Assembly: GCA_964036315.1 (NCBI GenBank)
Contig: OZ038507.1
Location: forward strand, 60,047,002 to 60,111,001
DNA from: Acanthosepion esculentum
Taxonomy: Eukaryota > Mollusca > Cephalopoda > Sepiida > Sepiidae
Reading direction: 5' to 3'
DNA length: 64,000 nucleotides
Shown here: positions 20,101-29,959 of the stretch, in pieces
Layout of the letters: the number at the start of each line of letters is the position of its first letter
Numbering within the stretch: the stretch's first letter is position 1
Translations under genes and position numbers: made by a program
Notes under the pieces: generated by a model
Database searches by the model: none
What the model saw: the letters and a program-made list of their open reading frames with translations, nothing else
What the model was told of the DNA's origin: nothing

Positions 20101-20935
20101 CTCCTAACAGATCCTGTGATACATTCTTATGAACCGTTTAATCTGTTTAACCCTTCGCATAACATCTGAACCCATTCTCTACGCATGTCTATATGAAGAA
20201 ACGAAGAATTGCCCAATAACTGATCTTTCGCGTATAACAGGCGAATTAAAAATCCCCAAAGAGTATAACACCATTGAACGAGAAAATAATAAAACTGCTC
20301 ATCTCCAGTTGCTGCTCATCTCCAGTTGCTGTTGTAGTTTGTTTTTTTTTTTCTTGCAAAGGCGCAGATTAGACGGGGAAAAAAACTTTGTGTAACGCGA
20401 GAAAAGGACGAAAAAGGCGATGAATTCACACTTTAATTACATCCCTCTCTTCTGGGTCCTCGGGGTACATTCAGTGCTGACGCAACAATAACAACAACAG
20501 GTGGGAGGGAGAAGGAAATGGTTTTAAGGAGAATAAAGAATGGCGAAGTGAGAAAGTCGCTGAGAATTGCAGTGCGCATGCACTCAGGTATTATGCCGCC
20601 CTTTTTAAAAAAAAAGAAATGGCTGTTGCTGCTGGTATAATTGGCAGAAAGCGAGAAGATGAATGTCCTGAAATTAGATATAAGACTGTTGTTGCAGATG
20701 CAGGTACAGCAGCAAGAGTTGCTGTTGCTGCTGCAAAAGCAGTAATAAGTGCAACGGTTTTGTAGCGGTAGCACCTGCCGGAATGACTGTCACCGTTTGT
20801 CTGCATTCGACTGGATTTTAGTTTGTCCATGCGTCTCTGATCTGGCATGTGAACCATTACCGGAAGTTGGCGCTTCGGTTGTATCTCAAGACATTTTGCA
20901 GAAGAAAAGAAAATAGAAAACTGGTAATTAAATTA
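20101..20935. other. Unclassified DNA with GCT/GTT triplets
   Basis: Several 80-110 codon frames overlap on both strands at 20129-20857. Those at 20620-20760 arise from TTGCTG and CAGCAG triplets. No motif is recognised. A duplicated CATCTCCAGTTGCTG at 20298 and 20315 is a local slip. Confidence 0.3.
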
Positions 20936-20959
20936 ACTGATTAATTAGTGTTGCATAAT

Positions 20960-21426
20960 GAATTATATAATTAATTAGTAAAAGACTTCGTGTATAAATG
21001 GAAAAGAAGTAAAAAAGGCGATTCGAAGGATGGAAATGAATGAAAAAGAAAGAGTTTAGAAGCAAGCGAAAAAATGGATCTACGAAAAATGAAGGAGAAA
21101 AATGTAGCAAAAATGTAAAAGAAGAAAAGAAAAGAAGGGAAAAAGAAATTAGACATAATGATGAAAAAGTACAAAGGAAAGCAGTAGGTAGATTAACGGC
21201 AATACGAAGAAGAAAGAAAGAAAGAAAGGAAAAAAGGATAATAGAAAGAAAGAAAGACGAAATGAAAAAAGAAAGAAGGCGAAAGAAAGTAACAGAAATC
21301 AAAAGCAAATAAGAAAGAAATGAAAATGCAAAATTAAAGAAATAAACAAGGCAAAAGGAAGAAAGAAACAAAGAAAAAAGAAAGAAAGAAAAAATCAAAT
21401 GCGAAAGAAAGAATGTAAATTCAAAT

Positions 21427-21462
<36 letters not shown>

Positions 21463-21842
21463 AAAAAGCAAATGCGAAAGAAAGAAAAAAGGAAATGAGA
21501 AAGAAAGAAAGATAGAAAGAAAGAAAAATAGAGAGAGAAAAAGAAAGAAAAAAGTAAATGCGAAAGAAAGAAAGACTGTAAATTCAAATAAGAAAGAAAG
21601 AATTCAAAAGGAAACGAGAAGGAAGGAAGGAAGGAAGGAGGGGAGGAAAATCGAATGCGAAAGAAAGAAAGAATCCAAATTCAAATAAGAAAGATATTAA
21701 AAAAGGAATGAGGAAGGAAGGAAGGAAGGAAGGAAGGAAGGAAGGAAGGAAGGAAGGAAGGAAGGAAGGAAGGAAGAGCAAATAAAAAATAAAAAAGAAT
21801 CCAAATACAAATAAGAAAGAAAAAAGAAAGAATGCAGAAGTG

Positions 21843-21921
<79 letters not shown>

Positions 21922-22260
21922 ACAATGGCAAAAGCGAATAAAAAAGAACAAGAAAGAAATCCTCCAATTCAAATCAGGAAGACAGTCGAAAAATCTACAA
22001 GAAATAAATTTCAAATCGGAAGAAAAGCCTTCAGGAAATAGAAAGAAAATCACCAGTGAATGGAACGAAGAAAAGACTCTCAAAAGAAAAAGAGGAGAAA
22101 ACGATTTAAGTAAGAATAGAGAGAGAGAGACGTCGAAAGACATTTCGAAGAACGGTTGTTGGTGGCATCATGGAAAACAAAAAGCGAGCAAAAAAAAAAA
22201 AAAGAAAAGAAAAAACAGTGGGGCCGAAAACGTTGGAAGTGAATATTAGAGAAGGAAGAA
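20960..22260. repeat. Purine-rich (GAAA)n, (GGAA)n, (GA)n, (CAGA)n tract
   Basis: About 1.3 kb of A/G-rich plus strand. GGAA runs perfectly at about 21711-21775, GA at 21848-21876 and CAGA at 21877-21921. The Leu/Ser/Phe and Lys/Glu frames are composition artefacts. Confidence 0.95.
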
Positions 22261-22359
22261 ATTCAAGAATGATAAAAAAAGCGCCTTACTAGTTGGCTAA
22301 GTATTTCTTGTCAGCAGACACGGTAGATGAAAAAATATAAACAATGATATGGGTATATA

Positions 22360-22388
22360 CTGGGTGTAACAGCAAAATTGTCCAAATG
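22360..22388 (+). repeat. Tc1/mariner terminal inverted repeat (left)
   Basis: CTGGGTGTAACAGCAAAATT then GTCCAAAT, preceded by TATA. It is the inverse of the repeat at the right end of the transposase remnant (23496-23690) and of the terminal repeat at 14868, and could define the left end of one element spanning to about 23690. Confidence 0.75.
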
Positions 22389-22589
22389 GTTTTTATAACT
22401 CTATTCGACTCTACTTTGAGCGATAAGAATATATAATTACTCTCCAAGCCTAACAGAAGAATCGTGATGAAATTGATATATAAACGAAAATGACATTATT
22501 AATTAATAATAGCTAAGGATTGGAAGCTAATGAAGAAATATATATATATATATGTGTGTATTTAGGCAGCTTGGAAATCATCCATGTAA

Positions 22590-22715
22590 ACAAATAATAC
22601 TATCATCAATTTCTTGTTCGTGTATTGCATAAATATATTGTGTAATTGTCATCTTTGATAATGGCTTATGTAAGCCGAAAGCTCAGATTGGATTAAATAA
22701 AAAAAAGTATGTATC
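22590..22715 (+). repeat. Penelope-tail-like fragment
   Basis: GATAATGGCTTATGTAAGCCGAAAGC at 22658-22683 is a perfect six-base hairpin (GGCTTA/TAAGCC) followed by GAAAG, then AATAAA-type A-rich DNA. This is the form of a Penelope 3' tail. The upstream core is TTGATAA, not CTGANGA, so a working hammerhead is not claimed. Confidence 0.45.
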
Positions 22716-22833
22716 AATATTGTGATTTTCTTTCATTATTTAATGATAATGTTATTAAGATTATCAGACTATATGAAAAAAACTTACATAAAATATATAG
22801 ACAACGCTTATCTATATTATTTAATGAGACATG

Positions 22834-22842
<9 letters not shown>

Positions 22843-22893
<51 letters not shown>
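22843..22893. repeat. (TA)n microsatellite
   Basis: TA run that replaces the rest of the transposase gene in this remnant. Confidence 0.9.
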
Positions 22894-22900
<7 letters not shown>

Positions 22901-23495
22901 CCAGGATCATTTTCCAACTTATTCAAAATGATCTTTGCCCTCTCTAACCTTCTAATTTTCTGTCCTGTAATGACAAGGTGCTTCACACGTTTCGCATACG
23001 ATTTCTTTTTCAAGTCTTTCTTCACTGCTCTTTGGACTGTCATAGCTGAAACTCCTCTCTCACGTGCCAAACGTCTTATAAACTTAGTTGGATCTTTTCT
23101 AATTGATCTCTTTAGCTCTAAGTTGAAATGATTATCGTTCTTCCTGTTGTGACCTCCTGATTCAGTCTTCCTCTCTACTGTTCTCTCTTTTTAAAACTTA
23201 TTCACAGTAGTCTTGATAGGTCTTGAATAGACTTTGACGATGGAAGCCAGAGTATGAATGTTGGTAACATTACTAAAGGCCTGAATGATCTTTTTCCTCT
23301 TCTCTCAGTTGAGAAGACAGTGGGGCTGACACAAAATGATTTTAAACTATTCTTGTTCTAGCTGAATAACCGAAAGGATTTTTCAGAAATTCTTACGACA
23401 AATGGAGATAAGATAGTCAAATGTATTATCTGAAAACCTGGAAAAAAAGAATCCAATTAGTTTAGTGGTTTTTTTATATTAAACAATTTGTGGAG
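22893..23495 (-). pseudogene. Tc1/mariner-like transposase remnant, copy 2
   Basis: The minus strand gives a readable N-terminal domain: Ile-Arg-Lys-Asp-Pro-Thr-Lys-Phe-Ile-Arg-Arg-Leu, Ala-Arg-Glu-Arg-Gly-Val-Ser-Ala-Met-Thr-Val-Gln-Arg (second helix-turn-helix), Lys-Lys-Asp-Leu, Lys-Ser-Tyr, and Arg-Arg-Leu-Glu-Arg-Ala-Lys. This is the usual order in Tc1/mariner transposases before the catalytic domain. Coding stops at Asn-Asp-Pro-Gly, exactly where copy 1 (14.2 kb) stops, and TA repeat follows. The DDE/D triad is absent, so it is inactive. Confidence 0.85.
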
Positions 23496-23690
23496 TGGAC
23501 AATTTTGCTGCTACATGATTTGGACAATTTTGCTGTTACATGATTTGGACAATTTCGCTGTTACATGATTTGGACAATTTTGCTGCTACATGATTTGGAC
23601 AATTTTGCTGCTACATGATTTGGACAATTTCGCTGTTACATGATTTGGACAATTTTGCTGTTACATGACTTGGACAATTTTGCTGTTTAT
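23496..23690 (+). repeat. 25 bp tandem array of the transposon terminal repeat
   Basis: Eight tandem copies of ATGATTTGGACAATTTTGCT plus GYTAC (25 bp), varying only at two positions (TTTTG/TTTCG and GTT/GCT). The unit is the terminal inverted repeat of this Tc1/mariner family, so the transposon end has been multiplied. The last copy runs into TTTATTAATCC, without the outer bases of the terminus. Confidence 0.95.
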
Positions 23691-23811
23691 TAATCCGACC
23701 GATTAATTATCACTTTAATTGTTATTTTTAGTTGATGCCCATATTTTAGTAGACGCTCCGTTTACGTTTTAAATACTGTTTTTTTATTTTCGTGTCCCGG
23801 CCTAAATTTTC

Positions 23812-23910
23812 AAGAAATCTGGCAGGATACGAACCTGCGTCCCTCTTAGCAAGAAAAAGCATCGTTAGATCCGACGTGCTTTTAATCGAGTCGGCCACGA
23901 AGGGCGTTGC
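23812..23910 (-). pseudogene. tRNA-Ser/Leu-like remnant or SINE head
   Basis: On the minus strand GTGGCCGACTCGATTAAAAG resembles the D-arm region of class II tRNAs. A 5 bp anticodon-type stem (CGTCG/CGATG) with a 7-base loop follows, then a long variable region and a perfect T-arm, GCAGGTTCGTATCCTGC (23822-23838). The acceptor strands do not pair and the base before the anticodon is A instead of the invariant T. It is therefore a pseudogene or the head of a SINE, not a working tRNA. Confidence 0.6.
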
Positions 23911-24084
23911 TAACGAAAGGTTGAATACATGCTTCTAGGCACATGCTTCCCGTTTAAGGTTCTCGAAACGTAAAAAGGCAAATGTATAGAGAAGCAAAAG
24001 ATTTTCTTTTTATTTATTTGTCCAACAGATTTTTATCATTTTAATGGCTACCCATAGTTGAGTAACTCCTCTATATATTCGTCC

Positions 24085-24625
24085 ATGCTTTGAATATGGC
24101 TGCCATATAAGGTCCGGTGCTCCCACTGTATTTTTAGAGATGCTTGACAAAATCGAAAAAAAGAATCGTCAATATTATTGGTCCTCATCTGGCGTCTCGG
24201 TTTCATTCCCTTTCCCACCGCCGTAATGTATCTTCTTTGTGCCTTTTCTATAAATACTTAGATGGTAATTTTTCGGATGAGTTCTTTGCTATGGAAGCCT
24301 AGACTTTACGAATTTAAGCGCACTATTAGTTTGGCGGCAATTGTCTTATCAGTGCACAAGTTGAATTGGATGTAACCGTAGGTTCTATGCTAATAGTTTC
24401 TTCTCTCGCATCTCTCGCTTGTGGAACACTCATCCGACTCTATGCTTTCCAGCCAAGTGCAAAAATTTAAATGCAATGTCAATCGTTATCTACTGTCTTC
24501 CCGATTACTCTTCTATTGTTCTCGCTCCTTAAAAATGTTTCTTTTTTTCTTATGCTTTGATGCTCAGTAACCCGTTGTATCATAGTGATTTTACTGCCTT
24601 GCATGGAGTTGATATAATAATAAAA
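24085..24625 (+). pseudogene. Jockey-like LINE, RT C-terminus and 3' end
   Basis: Plus-strand frames encode Met-Leu-Asp-Lys-Ile-Glu-Lys, Ile-Gly-Pro-His-Leu-Ala-Ser-Arg-Phe-His-Ser-Leu-Ser-His-Arg-Arg, and Ser-Leu-Ala-Cys-Gly-Thr, interrupted by frameshifts and stops. After the coding part comes the 3' untranslated end shared with the copies at 25.64, 43.87 and 59.5 kb (GTTCTCGCTCCT, then CAGTAACCC, then ACTGCCTTGCATGG). 5' truncated. Confidence 0.78.
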
Positions 24626-24692
24626 AACTTACGTGTTCGTGCGAGAACAGGTGTTTTACTGTGATATGGTTGTAAGACTCGCTGGTCTGTCT

Positions 24693-24695
<3 letters not shown>

Positions 24696-24776
<81 letters not shown>
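24696..24776 (+). repeat. (GT)n microsatellite
   Basis: About 40 uninterrupted GT units followed by GA repeats. Confidence 0.97.
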
Positions 24777-24779
<3 letters not shown>

Positions 24780-24828
24780 AAAGAGAGAGAGAAAAATAGA
24801 GAGAGGTATTGTGCATGAAAACATGAAC

Positions 24829-24829
24829 T

Positions 24830-24862
<33 letters not shown>

Positions 24863-24901
24863 TGGCTTAGATAGATAGATAGATAGATAGATAGAGTGGC
24901 T

Positions 24902-24945
<44 letters not shown>

Positions 24946-24951
24946 GTGGCT

Positions 24952-25003
<52 letters not shown>

Positions 25004-25009
25004 GTGGCT

Positions 25010-25073
<64 letters not shown>

Positions 25074-25099
25074 GTGGCTTAGGTAGGTAGGTAGGTAGG

Positions 25100-25163
<64 letters not shown>

Positions 25164-25174
25164 GTGGCTTAGAC

Positions 25175-25233
<59 letters not shown>

Positions 25234-25239
25234 GTGGCT

Positions 25240-25311
<72 letters not shown>

Positions 25312-25315
25312 AAAA
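24829..25315 (+). repeat. (GATA)n array punctuated by GAGTGGCTTA
   Basis: GATA repeats broken by the fixed decamer GAGTGGCTTA. The word GTGGCTTA occurs at 24862, 24896, 24946, 25004, 25074, 25164 and 25234, so block lengths are 34, 50, 58, 70, 90 and 70 bp, followed by a last block of about 78 bp. One block has a GGTA variant run. Tandem duplication of whole blocks with independent GATA expansion would produce this. Confidence 0.95.
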
Positions 25316-25539
25316 ATAGAATAGAGTATATTAAAAAGAAAGAAAACAGAATAGAAGCTATTAAAAAGGAGGAAAGAAGAAAAGAAAGAAAGAAAATAGA
25401 AGATATTGAAAGGAAAAAATGAAAGAAAGAAAGAAAGAAAAAAGTAAAAAAGAAAGAAAGCAAAAAGGAAGCTATTAAAGAGGAAAGAATGAAATATAGA
25501 AAATAGAATAGTTGGATATTAAAAAGCAGTAAATAAATA
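25316..25539. repeat. A/G-rich tract between GATA arrays
   Basis: GAAA and AATAGA words, purine-rich, with no gene. Confidence 0.8.
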
Positions 25540-25541
25540 AT

Positions 25542-25609
<68 letters not shown>

Positions 25610-25610
25610 T
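25540..25610 (+). repeat. (GATA)n microsatellite
   Basis: Uninterrupted GATA run that ends next to the LINE fragment at 25640. Confidence 0.95.
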
Positions 25611-25639
25611 GAAAAACATGGATACAACAGCATAGCGTG

Positions 25640-26255
25640 GCAGAGCTTAGTCATCTGTTTAGCACATATGGATGTTGCAGATTTTATAAGTACATAAACT
25701 TATTCTATGCTGACAGTTTATTTTCTCGCACGTCTCGCTTGTGGATCTACCCTCCGGCTCCATGCTTTCCAGCCGATTTGATCATCAAAAATTTAAATGC
25801 AATGTCAACTTTTATCATCAAAAATTTAAATGCAATGTCAACTTTTATCATCAAAAATTTAAATGCAATGTCAACTTTTATCATCAAAAATTTAAATGCA
25901 ATGTCAACTTTTATCATAAAAATTTAAATGCAATGTCAACTTTTATCATCAAAAATTTAAATGCAATGTCAACTTTTATCATCAAAAATTTAAATGCAAT
26001 GTCAACTTTTATCATAAAAATTTAAATGCAATGTCAACTTTTATCATAAAAATTTAAATGCAATAGCAACTTTTATCATCAAAAATTTAAATGCAATGTC
26101 AACTTTTATCATCAAAAATTTAAATGCAATGTCAATCTGTCTCCCTGATATTGTTCTCGCTCCTGAATAATGTTTCTCTTTTTTCTCATTCTTTAACCCC
26201 TTGCGCCTCAGTGTATTTACTGCCTTGCAGAGGTTGAATTCGATTAAAACAAAAA
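25640..26255 (+). pseudogene. Jockey-like LINE 3' end containing an amplified C-terminal motif
   Basis: The start encodes Phe-Ser-Arg-Thr-Ser-Arg-Leu-Trp and Pro-Ala-Pro-Cys-Phe-Pro-Ala-Asp, the usual end of the Jockey-like RT. The next motif, Phe-Lys-Cys-Asn-Val-Asn, is then tandemly amplified (see 25781-26140). The common 3' untranslated end follows: CCTGATATTGTTCTCGCTCC, TTTAACCCCTTGCGCCTCAG and ACTGCCTTGCAGAGG. It is a dead copy, 5' truncated. Confidence 0.8.
25781..26140 (+). repeat. 33 bp tandem array derived from LINE coding sequence
   Basis: Eleven copies of a 32-33 bp unit (TCATCAAAAATTTAAATGCA then ATGTCAACTTTTA). One frame reads Lys-Phe-Lys-Cys-Asn-Val-Asn-Phe-Tyr-His-Gln per unit. 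Phe-Lys-Cys-Asn-Val-Asn is the conserved last motif of the host LINE ORF (single copy in the 59.5 kb element). 33 bp is 11 codons. Three units lack one base and break the frame. Confidence 0.93.
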
Positions 26256-26775
26256 ACTAAGCCTTTTTTTTTATTTTTAATCATGAATGAGACCGTTGTA
26301 AACGAGTTGTGAGATAAGAGACTCTAACAAGTTCAAATTCTAACCTTGCACTGAGAATACCATTCGTCGTAAACAAATTTGAGCCACCTTTATTCCTCTC
26401 GCTGTAAATTGATCCTTTCCCTTATTTAGCCGCAGATGAAACGCGATTCAAAGCGACCGACTTGGGTGTTGATCGCAGCTGGTGACATCAACAAGGCAGT
26501 TTATATGTCTTCTGTAAAAAAAAAAAAAAAAAAAAATGAATTCTGGTTGTCCGCCTTGTTTTTTTTTTTATTTTTATCGTTTTACGTTCGAAAAGCAATC
26601 GATGTTTGATCGGCAAATTCAAATCCCGTCTTTACTTTGAACGCTTGATAACATCGCAATCAAATAAACATCACCGAGCAGACTCTGGGCTTTCTCCAGT
26701 TGCGATGAACGGTTCTACTCAGAACGAGGCTTCGATGCTCTAAACATTAGCACTCAAGTTCGATCCAAACCTCAA
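26256..26775. other. No recognised feature
   Basis: Mixed DNA with an A-run at 26516-26536 and T-runs. No coding or mobile-element motif was identified. Confidence 0.45.
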
Positions 26776-26779
26776 GTGG

Positions 26780-27130
26780 AAATCTAAAAACATAGACCAT
26801 TGGTATAGCTCAGCGCTTCTCAACAGATAGAACGCCCTGTCGGCTAGGGCTGTAGAATACGCTGACTGCACCGCTGCAGAGTGGTAAGATCACCTCCCCC
26901 AATGGGGCGTCCCGGGTATGACGATAAACTACATCCGCATCCAGGGTAAGACAATAAACTACGTCCGCGTCCAGGGTAAGACAATAGACTACGCCCAACA
27001 GCAAGACCTCTCATAGGGACGTTTTGAGGAGCGTGGAATCAGCTTTTAATCGCTGGTGTTCACAGGTCCACCTTGACCCGAGGTGGTAGCATCTGTTAGG
27101 GCCCCAGCTATGGGCAAATAGTTAACCTTG
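26780..27130. repeat. SINE-like block with a 30 bp tandem repeat
   Basis: TGGTATAGCTCAGCGCTTCT near 26800 is A-box-like. Three copies of a 30 bp unit (GGGTAAGACAATAAACTACG then TCCGCGTCCA) lie at about 26912-27000. The end has CCCAGCTATGGGCAAATAG at 27102-27120, close to the CAGCTATGGGTAAATAGCA word of SINE family A. It probably belongs to a related SINE family, but no clear B box was found. Confidence 0.4.
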
Positions 27131-27214
27131 AAACTGAGGTAAAAACATTATAAAAGTGTAAAAATAGGTTTTAATACTAATTTGCATAGTGGAGTACCGA
27201 CGATATAAATATGG

Positions 27215-27475
27215 TTGGTACCGGAAGTCAGGGAGGCAAATCAAGAGATCCAACTAGAGACTCTGCCCGACTGCGACTTAGTCAACACATTCTCCAGGAA
27301 CGGTCTTCCCAGAAATATACAAAAGACTATATGTAAATATTGTGTACACTTGCTTGTTTCAATACATTTTATTCTAACTACATTTTGTGTTTGCATTATT
27401 ATTCCATGCATTAGTCAAGTTTCAACAAATACCAAATATATTTTTTTAAAATTATTACCAGAAATTAATTTTTGA
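27215..27475 (+). other. Unrecognised 86-codon frame
   Basis: An Ile/Cys/Leu-rich second half would be membrane-like, but composition follows the AT-rich DNA and the frame ends in the adjacent A-rich tandem repeat. No family is recognised. Probably non-coding. Confidence 0.15.
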
Positions 27476-27580
27476 AAAAGAAAAAAAAATTATTACCAGA
27501 AATTAATTTTTGAAAAAGAAAAAAAAAACTATTATTAGAAATTAATTTTTGAAAAAGAAAAAAAAACTATACGTTTATAA
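27440..27580 (+). repeat. ~39 bp tandem repeat, three copies
   Basis: TTATTACCAGAAATTAATTT then TTGAAAAAGAAAAAA occurs at 27452, 27490 and (as TTATTAGAAATTAATTT) 27530. Confidence 0.9.
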
Positions 27581-27769
27581 AAAAAATATATTACCTGCAA
27601 TACATGTGATTGTACTCAAAATTATGAGTAATTGAAAAATGGTTCAAATATATATGTATACATACACACCTTTTTTACCAAACCATCGCTATGTACCTAT
27701 TTCAAAATTTTTGTTGACACTAAATGACCCACAGATGTTGATATGCCATAAAACAAAACAGCCAACTAA

Positions 27770-28445
27770 CTCAACCGATGGACACGGGCGCACATAAGAT
27801 ACACCCTGGTGCGCTTCAAGTTGACAGAAGAGTAATTTATTAATTATTTTTATATTTTAAAAAAATCTTTAGTTTGAAAAAGCTAAAAACACCAATCACA
27901 TGGCTTTCATTTCTAAGTCAAGACTTTGTCATTTGATATTTTAAACTGGATCCTAAATTCCTAAATCTTTTAAGTGTGGATAATCCTTTTCCTTTTGCCT
28001 CCCTCAAAGGATTTAAATCAGTCATTTTTGGTCGCTCTAAAAAAACAAAACAAATCTATATATAAAGTTGTAGCCTCTGTCTGTTTGTTTGTTATCGAAC
28101 TCCTAAGGTTTTGGAGATAGATCCCCATAAGCATATATATTCTGAAACTACATTAGGCAGTGTACTTGGATAGGTATATTTCATTTTGGTCAAAATGGGT
28201 CACCGGAGGTCACTCCCCCCCCACACACACACACACACAAACTTATTCTACAAGTACGCTCTGAAGTAAAAAAAAATGTTTGAGAAATACTTGTTTAACG
28301 TATTTGGGATTTCTGAGATTAAGTTGTTGTTATGTATTTTATAATTATTATTTCTTTCGTCTTATTTCTCTTAAGTGTACCCTAGGTATCAGTTATTCTA
28401 CAAGTGCACCCTGCAGTAAGAAAAAAAAGGTTGAAAAACACTGGT
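27770..28445 (+). mobile_element. hAT-like non-autonomous element, copy A (fragment)
   Basis: Shares with copies B and C the internal words TTAATTATTTTTATATTTTA, ACACCAATCACATGGCTT, TTTTAAACTGGATCCTAAAT and TGGATAATCCTTTTCC, and ends in GGTTGAAAAACACTG (28429-28443), the inverse of CAGTGTTTTTCAACC. Ends of this form (CAGNGTTTCTCAACC) are common in hAT-type elements. The left end is lost. A second repeat fragment interrupts it at about 28045-28180. No transposase is encoded. Confidence 0.6.
28045..28180 (-). repeat. Dispersed repeat end inside hAT-like copy A
   Basis: AAATCTATATATAAAGTTGT and CTCTGTCTGTTTGTTTGTTA are the inverse of the end type seen at about 33870-33905 (CAGACAGGCACACAGACATC ending in TATATATATAGATTA). 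It is a minus-orientation fragment of that repeat class. Confidence 0.45.
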
Positions 28446-28530
28446 CTAAAGTATTCTGGATTTCTGAGATGAAGCTGATATGAATTTTTCTACTAGTATA
28501 TCTTTCATCTTATTTCTCTTACTTTTACAC
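28245..28530 (+). repeat. ~150 bp tandem duplication
   Basis: TTATTCTACAAGTRCRCYCT, GTAAAAAAAAATGTTTGAGAAATACT-type sequence and GGATTTCTGAGAT occur at 28245-28395 and again from 28394 to 28530, with a third weaker match at 28960-29080. Confidence 0.7.
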
Positions 28531-28552
28531 CTGGTAGCAATAGTATAAATCT

Positions 28553-29003
28553 GAGTTTCTCAACCGGTGGGCCCGGGCTCACTAATGCACTCTGAAATGT
28601 AGCTAGGTGCGTCCAAATAATAGTAATTCATTAATTATTTTTAGATTTAAAAAATTATTTTTTTAAAGCTAGAGACACCAAGCACGTGGCTTCTATGTCG
28701 AAGTCAAGTCTTTGTCAGTTGATGTTTTAAACTGGATGCTAAATTCGTTAATCTTTAAGAAGGAGTGGATAATCCTTTCCTTTTTTTTCTTTCTTCAACC
28801 AATTATCATTAGCCTCTCTGAAAAATATCCAGATTCTTCATGAATGGAAATCTACCGCTAATCTTCTTTGGGAATGCTAAACCAAAATTTCATATATTCC
28901 AATTCCATGACTAACTTTTCCTTATTAAAATTTAATGTGCACCCTCAGATTTAGTTATTTTACAAGTGCACCCTGAATTTAAAATACGGTTGAGAAACAT
29001 ATT
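28553..29003 (+). mobile_element. hAT-like non-autonomous element, copy B
   Basis: Begins GAGTTTCTCAACCGGTGGGC and ends GGTTGAGAAACAT, inverse ends of about 13 bp. Interior words are shared with copies A and C. About 450 bp, non-coding. The outermost CAG bases are altered, so the copy is probably old. Confidence 0.65.
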
Positions 29004-29097
29004 CTACATTTCTGAGAGGAAATTATTATGGATTTTGCCACTAGTATTTCTTTCATCTTATTTTTCTTACTTTTACGCCTGGTAAAGCAGCGTTTCT

Positions 29098-29959
29098 CAA
29101 CCGGTGAGTACGGGCTCACTTATGCACTCTGAAGGGTAGCTAGGTGCGCCCAAAGAAGAATAATTCATTAATTATTTCTAGATTTAAAAATATTTATTTT
29201 TTTAAAAGCTGAAGATACCAAGCACGTGACTTCTATGTCTTTGCCAGTTGATATTTTAAACCGGATACTAAATTCGTTAATCGTTAAGAAGGAATGGATA
29301 ATCCTTTCCTTTTTTGCTTTCCCCCGGACCTAACATATAAGACCTAATATTCAAAAAATGCCAAAACTCATCAAGCCCAGGTTTCACACAAGCATACTTA
29401 AATATACCTACCCAAATAAATCCTCTTCTTGGGGGTCGTATCTGGCAAGAGGCCACATGGAGTCTCACGTCGTCGATTCAAGGATCAGCTCAAAAACACC
29501 TTGCCGAGGACAGGAATCGATCCCGTAAATTGGGAGACGGAAGCTGTAGAAAGAATGAATTGGAGAAGAGCATTCCTCGACTAAACAAAATCCTTCGAAA
29601 GCACCAGAAGACAAATAGAAGAGACAAAGAAAGCTTAAAGAAAATCAGAGCTTTCCATCCCCTGAACCTTCCTCCGCTACCATGCGTTGTCTGCGGACGT
29701 CTCTTCAGAACCACCCCGGGCATTGTTTCGTACAGAAGGAAACGCCGATGAATACCCCAATTCGTGGCAACGAGATCCGCCAACGACGACTTTAAATATA
29801 CAATGTCATGTCTTAAAAATGAACGCTTTATTTTAGAGATTCCTTCATTATTTCTCTATTTTCATATTTCATGTCTAATTTTACTTTATGCGAGCTCCAG
29901 AATTTCAGATATCCTCCAAGTGCGTCGGGAAGTAAAATAAAAATAATTGTGAAACACTG
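29098..29959 (+). mobile_element. hAT-like non-autonomous element, copy C (interrupted)
   Basis: Left end CAGCGTTTCTCAACCGGTGA, right end AATTGTGAAACACTG, complementary over about 12 of 15 bases. The flanks do not give a clean 8 bp duplication. The interior matches copy B up to TGGATAATCCTTTCCTTTTT, and is then interrupted by a LINE fragment (29320-29790). Confidence 0.65.
29320..29790 (+). pseudogene. LINE C-terminal fragment with C2H2-type zinc finger
   Basis: One frame encodes Arg-Arg-Arg-Phe-Lys-Asp-Gln-Leu-Lys-Asn-Thr-Leu, Gly-Ile-Asp-Pro-Val-Asn-Trp-Glu and Trp-Arg-Arg-Ala-Phe. After a frameshift the next frame (to 29751) ends Pro-Cys-Val-Val-Cys-Gly-Arg-Leu-Phe-Arg, then Gly-Ile-Val-Ser-Tyr-Arg-Arg. 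This is the tail end of a LINE ORF found in many invertebrates, where a Cys-x2-Cys-x12-His-x-type finger closes the protein. Here the first His is replaced by Tyr. It lies within hAT-like copy C and is probably a later insertion. Confidence 0.7.

Noticed and set aside
20433..20857. Ser/Cys/Asn-rich and Ala/Thr-rich frames on the minus strand
   Set aside because: Produced by GCT/GTT/CAG triplets. No motif, and overlapping frames compete.
22655..22690. Hammerhead-like hairpin at 22.66 kb
   Set aside because: The upstream core is TTGATAA, with the invariant C and G changed.
24829..25315. CRISPR-like look of repeats separated by a constant word
   Set aside because: The spacers are GATA microsatellite and the setting is animal DNA. 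There is no leader and no cas gene.
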